Shown here piece by piece: positions 6,981-9,363 of a stretch of DNA of 9,363 nucleotides. Source of the stretch: Anaerolineae bacterium (GTDB lineage Bacteria > Chloroflexota > Anaerolineae > JAFGEY01); contig JAFGEY010000330.1 in the NCBI GenBank assembly GCA_016931365.1, positions 1 to 9,363 on the forward strand, in the 5' to 3' direction. The translations under genes were made by a program, and so were the position numbers. Each line of letters opens with the position of its first letter. Positions within the stretch are counted from its first letter, which is position 1. Under the pieces are notes generated by a model that was not told where the DNA came from, did no database searches, and saw only the letters and a program-made list of their open reading frames with translations.

Positions 6981-7014
6981 AGACCTGTCAGGTTTAAGAA
7001 AACCTGACAGGTCT
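6981..7014. repeat. 34-bp REP palindrome upstream of the transposase (copy R4)
   Basis: Perfect 15-bp arms around AAGA, identical over all 34 bp to copy R5. A tandem 8-bp unit, GGTCTGCG at 7010-7017 and 7018-7025, extends it to within two bases of the TAA stop (7028-7030) of the upstream membrane-protein gene. The other end abuts the transposase RBS. Confidence 0.95.
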
Positions 7015-7027
7015 GCGGGTCTGCGGG

Positions 7028-7738
7028 TTACGGCTTGACTTCCAGCTCGATCACATCCGGCAGCAGGTCCGGCTTGAGATCGATGTTTTGCTCCCAGCGT
7101 TGGTAGCCCGTTTCTTCCACGATCAACCGCCCCGGCTGCCCGGCATGCGAGGCAGGGATCAGAATGCGCGTGTAACCGTTCGAGTCGGTATAGTCGTCAA
7201 TGGGCGCTTTGCCGCCGACCTCGATGATCACTTTGGCACCTTGGATCGCCTCGTCTTTGTCTTTGATACGCACGCGCACGCCATAATAAAAACTGCCGTC
7301 GGGGTTTACTTCTACAGTTGGCTGAGCGGTCGGGTTGGCCAACCATTTCTCGATCAGCGGGACGCCCAGCGTGCCGATCAGCGCGATCAGCGCGACGATA
7401 ATGGCGCTGATCAACGCAACCTGCTGCACGGCGGGCAGTGACTTGAACCAGGATACCTTGGATGGCGTTGCAGGTATCCCTGTCTGACGAGTTGCCGACC
7501 GAAACAAATCGCCAAAGTGGGCCGCAATTTCGACGATATCGGCAGGAGTATGGACATCAGGAATATCATAATACTGGCTCAAGTAGCCTTTGATGTTTTC
7601 CCATTGCCGTTCAATGGCGCGCTGGCTTGCGAGTTTTTCTTCCGACCGGCTGGTCGTTTGAATCGTCTGCTCGTGCTCGCGAATGATTGCATACGAATCG
7701 CGAATCATTTGTTCCAGGTGTGTTTTGCTTGCCATCAT
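7028..7738 (-). CDS. Single-pass membrane protein: helical effector-associated-like N-terminus, outer beta domain
   Basis: 236 residues. Residues 1-60 are a charged helical domain (IRDSYAIIREHEQTI, then ERQWENIKGYL). This resembles effector-associated (EAD-type) adaptor domains of Chloroflexota conflict proteins, an identification from memory only. A basic linker precedes one transmembrane helix at about 104-125. The outer part (about 150-236) looks like a carboxypeptidase-regulatory or Big-like beta sandwich: GAKVIIEVGG, then TDSNGYT and a run of beta strands. The helical domain would be cytoplasmic and the beta domain extracellular. The same beta-domain pattern appears in the gene upstream (9363-7802). 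The start could be ATG 7738 or the adjacent ATG 7735. A signalling or adaptor role is inferred; no catalytic motif is visible. Confidence 0.85.
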   Translation of the reverse strand: MMASKTHLEQMIRDSYAIIREHEQTIQTTSRSEEKLASQRAIERQWENIKGYLSQYYDIPDVHTPADIVEIAAHFGDLFRSATRQTGIPATPSKVSWFKSLPAVQQVALISAIIVALIALIGTLGVPLIEKWLANPTAQPTVEVNPDGSFYYGVRVRIKDKDEAIQGAKVIIEVGGKAPIDDYTDSNGYTRILIPASHAGQPGRLIVEETGYQRWEQNIDLKPDLLPDVIELEVKP

Positions 7739-7739
7739 T

Positions 7740-7744
7740 CCTCC
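7740..7744 (-). promoter_or_regulatory. Ribosome binding site favouring the second Met of the membrane protein
   Basis: GGAGG lies one base before ATG 7738 but four bases before ATG 7735. The second methionine is therefore the better-spaced start, and the protein may be one residue shorter than the longest reading. Confidence 0.5.
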
Positions 7745-7757
7745 CCTATCTTTGAAT

Positions 7758-7791
7758 AGACCTGTCAGGTTTAAGAAAACCTGACAGGTCT
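7758..7791. repeat. 34-bp REP palindrome after the propeller gene (copy R5)
   Basis: Perfect 15-bp arms around AAGA, identical to R4. A tandem 8-bp unit (GGTCTACC at 7787-7794 and 7795-7802) reaches the first base of the propeller gene's stop codon (7802-7804). On the minus strand this places GTAG at the 5' foot, in two tandem copies. Confidence 0.95.
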
Positions 7792-7801
7792 ACCGGTCTA
7801 C

Positions 7802-9363
7802 CTACCAGTCCGGGTCTTCGTTGTTGCCCTGATTTTCGGTGAGCTGCGTCCAAACCGCCCTCGATCCGCTGTTGAGCACGTCGGCAAAGGAGACAATGTA
7901 AATGTCATACTTGCCGCCCTTGTTGGACACAAAGGCGATGGTCTGGCCGTCCGGCGACCAGCAGGGCGACCGATCTTCCGTTGCAGCATCGGTGAGCTGA
8001 GTGCGGCTGTTGCCCAGGCTGTGATACAGCTCCAGGTTGCCGGTGTGGTTGGAGACAAAGACGAACCGATCCGCGACCGGCGAGCGGGCTGGCTCTTGCT
8101 GGTTGTCTCCCGAGGCAGCGTGATGCATCTCGTCGCCGCCGCCGAGGTTGACCGAGTAGATTTGCCAATAGCCGCCGCCGCGATTGGACTGAAAGGCCAC
8201 CCGCTGCCCGTCGGCAAACCAGGAGGGATGTTCGTCGTGCGCGCCCGCATACCGGACAATGGCCCGCAGGTCGCTGCCGTCCGGTTTCACCAGGTAGAGG
8301 TCATAGTCGCCGTTGCGATTGCTCTGAAAGGCGATCCACTCGCCGCTGGGCGACCAGGCCGGCCACATGTCGTTGGCCGTGTGCTGGACGATGCGCGTCT
8401 GCCCGCTGCCGTCGGCGTTCATTACGTAAATGTCGAAATTGCCGGTGCCGATCTCGCGCGCAAAGACGATCTGGCTGCCGCCGGGCGACCAGCTCGGATG
8501 GCGGTCGTTGGCCGAGGTGGAGGTGAGCCGCTGCACGCCGCCGCCGTCGGCGTTCATGCTAAAAATATCGTAATTGCCGTAGCGGTTGGAGGTAAAGACA
8601 ATCCGTCCCGTCGCCGCCACGACTGTGCCTGTTGGTGTGGGCGTGGGCGAGCCGGATGGCGTCGGGCAGGCGGGCCAGCCGGGCGTGGGCAGGGCCTCGA
8701 AATCGCCGTCCCAGTCGAAGCGCTTGCCGTCGGCAAAGCCTTCGACGCCTGCCGCGTTGCGGACGTACAGCCAGTTGCCGTACTCGGAGCGCCCCAGCAC
8801 GTCGACGACGTCGTTGGGCTCGACCTTGCCAAGTTCGTACCCGGTTTTGGCCTCCGGCCGGCAGTAGATGCTGGCCCACTGGGTAGCGACGGCGGTCAGC
8901 GCATCGGGATCGCGCGTGGGGGTGGGCGTTGGAGTGGCGGTGGGCGTTGCCGTTGGGATGGGCGTTGGCGTTAAAGTAGACGTTGGCGTCTCTGTCGCGG
9001 TGCTGGTTGGCGAATCCGGCTTGGGCGTGTGGGTGGGGACTGTTTCTTCGGCTATGGTTGGTGTCGGAGTGAAGACGGGTGTTTCTGTACTTGTTGGGGT
9101 TGGCGTACAAGTAGGTTCAACATATGAGCCGATCGGTTCGATCTCGATCCGTTCAGGTAATGCATCTTTGCGCAAGTTTTTCGATTCTGTACGACTATGG
9201 AAATTATCCTTGCTTACCGTGATTTTAGCCAAAGCCTCGGCTTTAAATATAGGGATTTCAAATATTGCTATACCATTTGCATCAGTCCATTCGGTCAATG
9301 GAGCTAATCCACCAACTGCAATCGTCACTTTAGCATCGCTAACACATTGTTCGCCACCTTGTA
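7802..9363 (-). CDS. Surface protein with SH3-like domain and TolB-type propeller, N-terminus cut
   Basis: At least 520 residues. The frame is open through the window edge (SDAKVTIAVGG continues upstream of an internal GTG at 9328), so the true start lies outside. Domain order: regulatory-like beta domain (about 9363-9130) with TDANG; a Thr/Pro-rich linker (9118-8903); an SH3-like domain (about 8900-8720; VEPNDVVDVLGRSEYGNWLYV); a second short Pro/Thr linker; then six PD40/TolB-like repeats (8608-7805), with motifs such as IVFTSNR, YDIFSMNADG and HPSWSPGG. Such propellers bind proteins or glycans outside the cell; no enzyme motif is seen. The protein is probably exported or membrane-anchored through the unseen N-terminus. 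The beta domain resembles that of the next gene downstream, suggesting a shared architecture. Its stop lies 63 bp before that gene. Confidence 0.9.
   Translation of the reverse strand, partial: QGGEQCVSDAKVTIAVGGLAPLTEWTDANGIAIFEIPIFKAEALAKITVSKDNFHSRTESKNLRKDALPERIEIEPIGSYVEPTCTPTPTSTETPVFTPTPTIAEETVPTHTPKPDSPTSTATETPTSTLTPTPIPTATPTATPTPTPTRDPDALTAVATQWASIYCRPEAKTGYELGKVEPNDVVDVLGRSEYGNWLYVRNAAGVEGFADGKRFDWDGDFEALPTPGWPACPTPSGSPTPTPTGTVVAATGRIVFTSNRYGNYDIFSMNADGGGVQRLTSTSANDRHPSWSPGGSQIVFAREIGTGNFDIYVMNADGSGQTRIVQHTANDMWPAWSPSGEWIAFQSNRNGDYDLYLVKPDGSDLRAIVRYAGAHDEHPSWFADGQRVAFQSNRGGGYWQIYSVNLGGGDEMHHAASGDNQQEPARSPVADRFVFVSNHTGNLELYHSLGNSRTQLTDAATEDRSPCWSPDGQTIAFVSNKGGKYDIYIVSFADVLNSGSRAVWTQLTENQGNNEDPDW
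8903..9118 (-). repeat. Low-complexity Thr/Pro-coding tract
   Basis: Degenerate short repeats (GGCGTTGG/GGTGGGCGTT types on plus) encoding about 72 Thr/Pro/Ser-rich residues, an extended linker between two outer domains. It is densest at 8918-8990. Such tracts are common in Chloroflexota surface proteins and can vary in length by slippage. Confidence 0.85.

Noticed and set aside
4675..7791. Five similar palindromic repeats as a possible CRISPR array
   Set aside because: Spacing is irregular (about 220 to 1,600 bp), spacers are whole genes, and no cas gene is present. The REP/RAYT interpretation fits better.
6321..7791. The intergenic palindromes as ordinary Rho-independent terminators
   Set aside because: They form strong hairpins but lack a following U-run, and copies occur inside two translated genes. 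A 3'-end or stability role remains possible.
8021..8974. 317-codon plus-strand ORF opposite the propeller gene
   Set aside because: It is the antisense shadow of the PD40 repeats and Thr/Pro tract, which have clear protein-level periodicity on the minus strand.

Overview
The window most likely comes from a member of the Chloroflexota. This is inferred from protein style: a Thr-Pro-rich linker joining an SH3-like domain to a TolB-type propeller, an effector-associated-like helical N-terminus on a membrane protein, and fairly high GC. No rRNA or marker gene is present to confirm it. All intact protein genes lie on the minus strand, so transcription runs from high to low coordinates.

Layout in transcription order: (1) 9363-7802, a surface protein cut at its N-terminus: regulatory-like beta domain, Thr/Pro linker, SH3-like domain and a six-blade PD40/TolB-like propeller. 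(2) 7738-7028, a single-pass membrane protein with a helical cytoplasmic N-terminus and an outer beta domain that resembles the one in gene 1. (3) 6967-6362, a Y1/HUH transposase of the REP-associated (RAYT) type. (4) 6306-2971, an 1111-residue phospholipase-D-like nuclease fused to an SNF2-type helicase. (5) 2918-2274, a four-helix membrane protein with a charged helical C-terminal tail. (6) 1614-1, a methyl-accepting chemotaxis protein without an evident extracellular sensor domain, cut a few residues before its C-terminus. Gaps among genes 1-5 are 52-63 bp, so co-transcription is possible.

A 34-bp near-perfect palindrome (arm AGACCTGTCAGGTTT, 4-nt loop) occurs five times: once in each of the three gaps around genes 1-4, once inside the transposase gene and once inside the helicase gene. 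The transposase is therefore flanked by, and itself contains, what is probably its own REP family. The two copies inside genes are read in the same frame and give similar 12-residue peptides (PDLTSLERPDRS and EDLSGFPKPDRS). The three intergenic copies each touch or nearly touch the stop codon of the preceding gene and carry an extra 8-bp tandem unit on that side.

Between genes 5 and 6 lies a 421-bp non-autonomous derivative of an IS256-like element (1821-2241). It has 24-bp terminal inverted repeats and a frameshifted transposase remnant in which the N-terminus is joined directly to the C-terminus. A second, unrelated REP-type structure is nested in it: two inverted 24-bp units starting with GTAG, whose hairpin stems differ by a compensatory base-pair change. 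A good sigma-70-type promoter for the chemotaxis gene lies just outside the element.

The best candidates for something undescribed are the in-frame, peptide-encoding REP insertions and the paired membrane proteins 1 and 2 next to the nuclease-helicase. A joint defence or signalling role for genes 1, 2, 4 and 5 is a guess from adjacency and domain types, not something the sequence proves.
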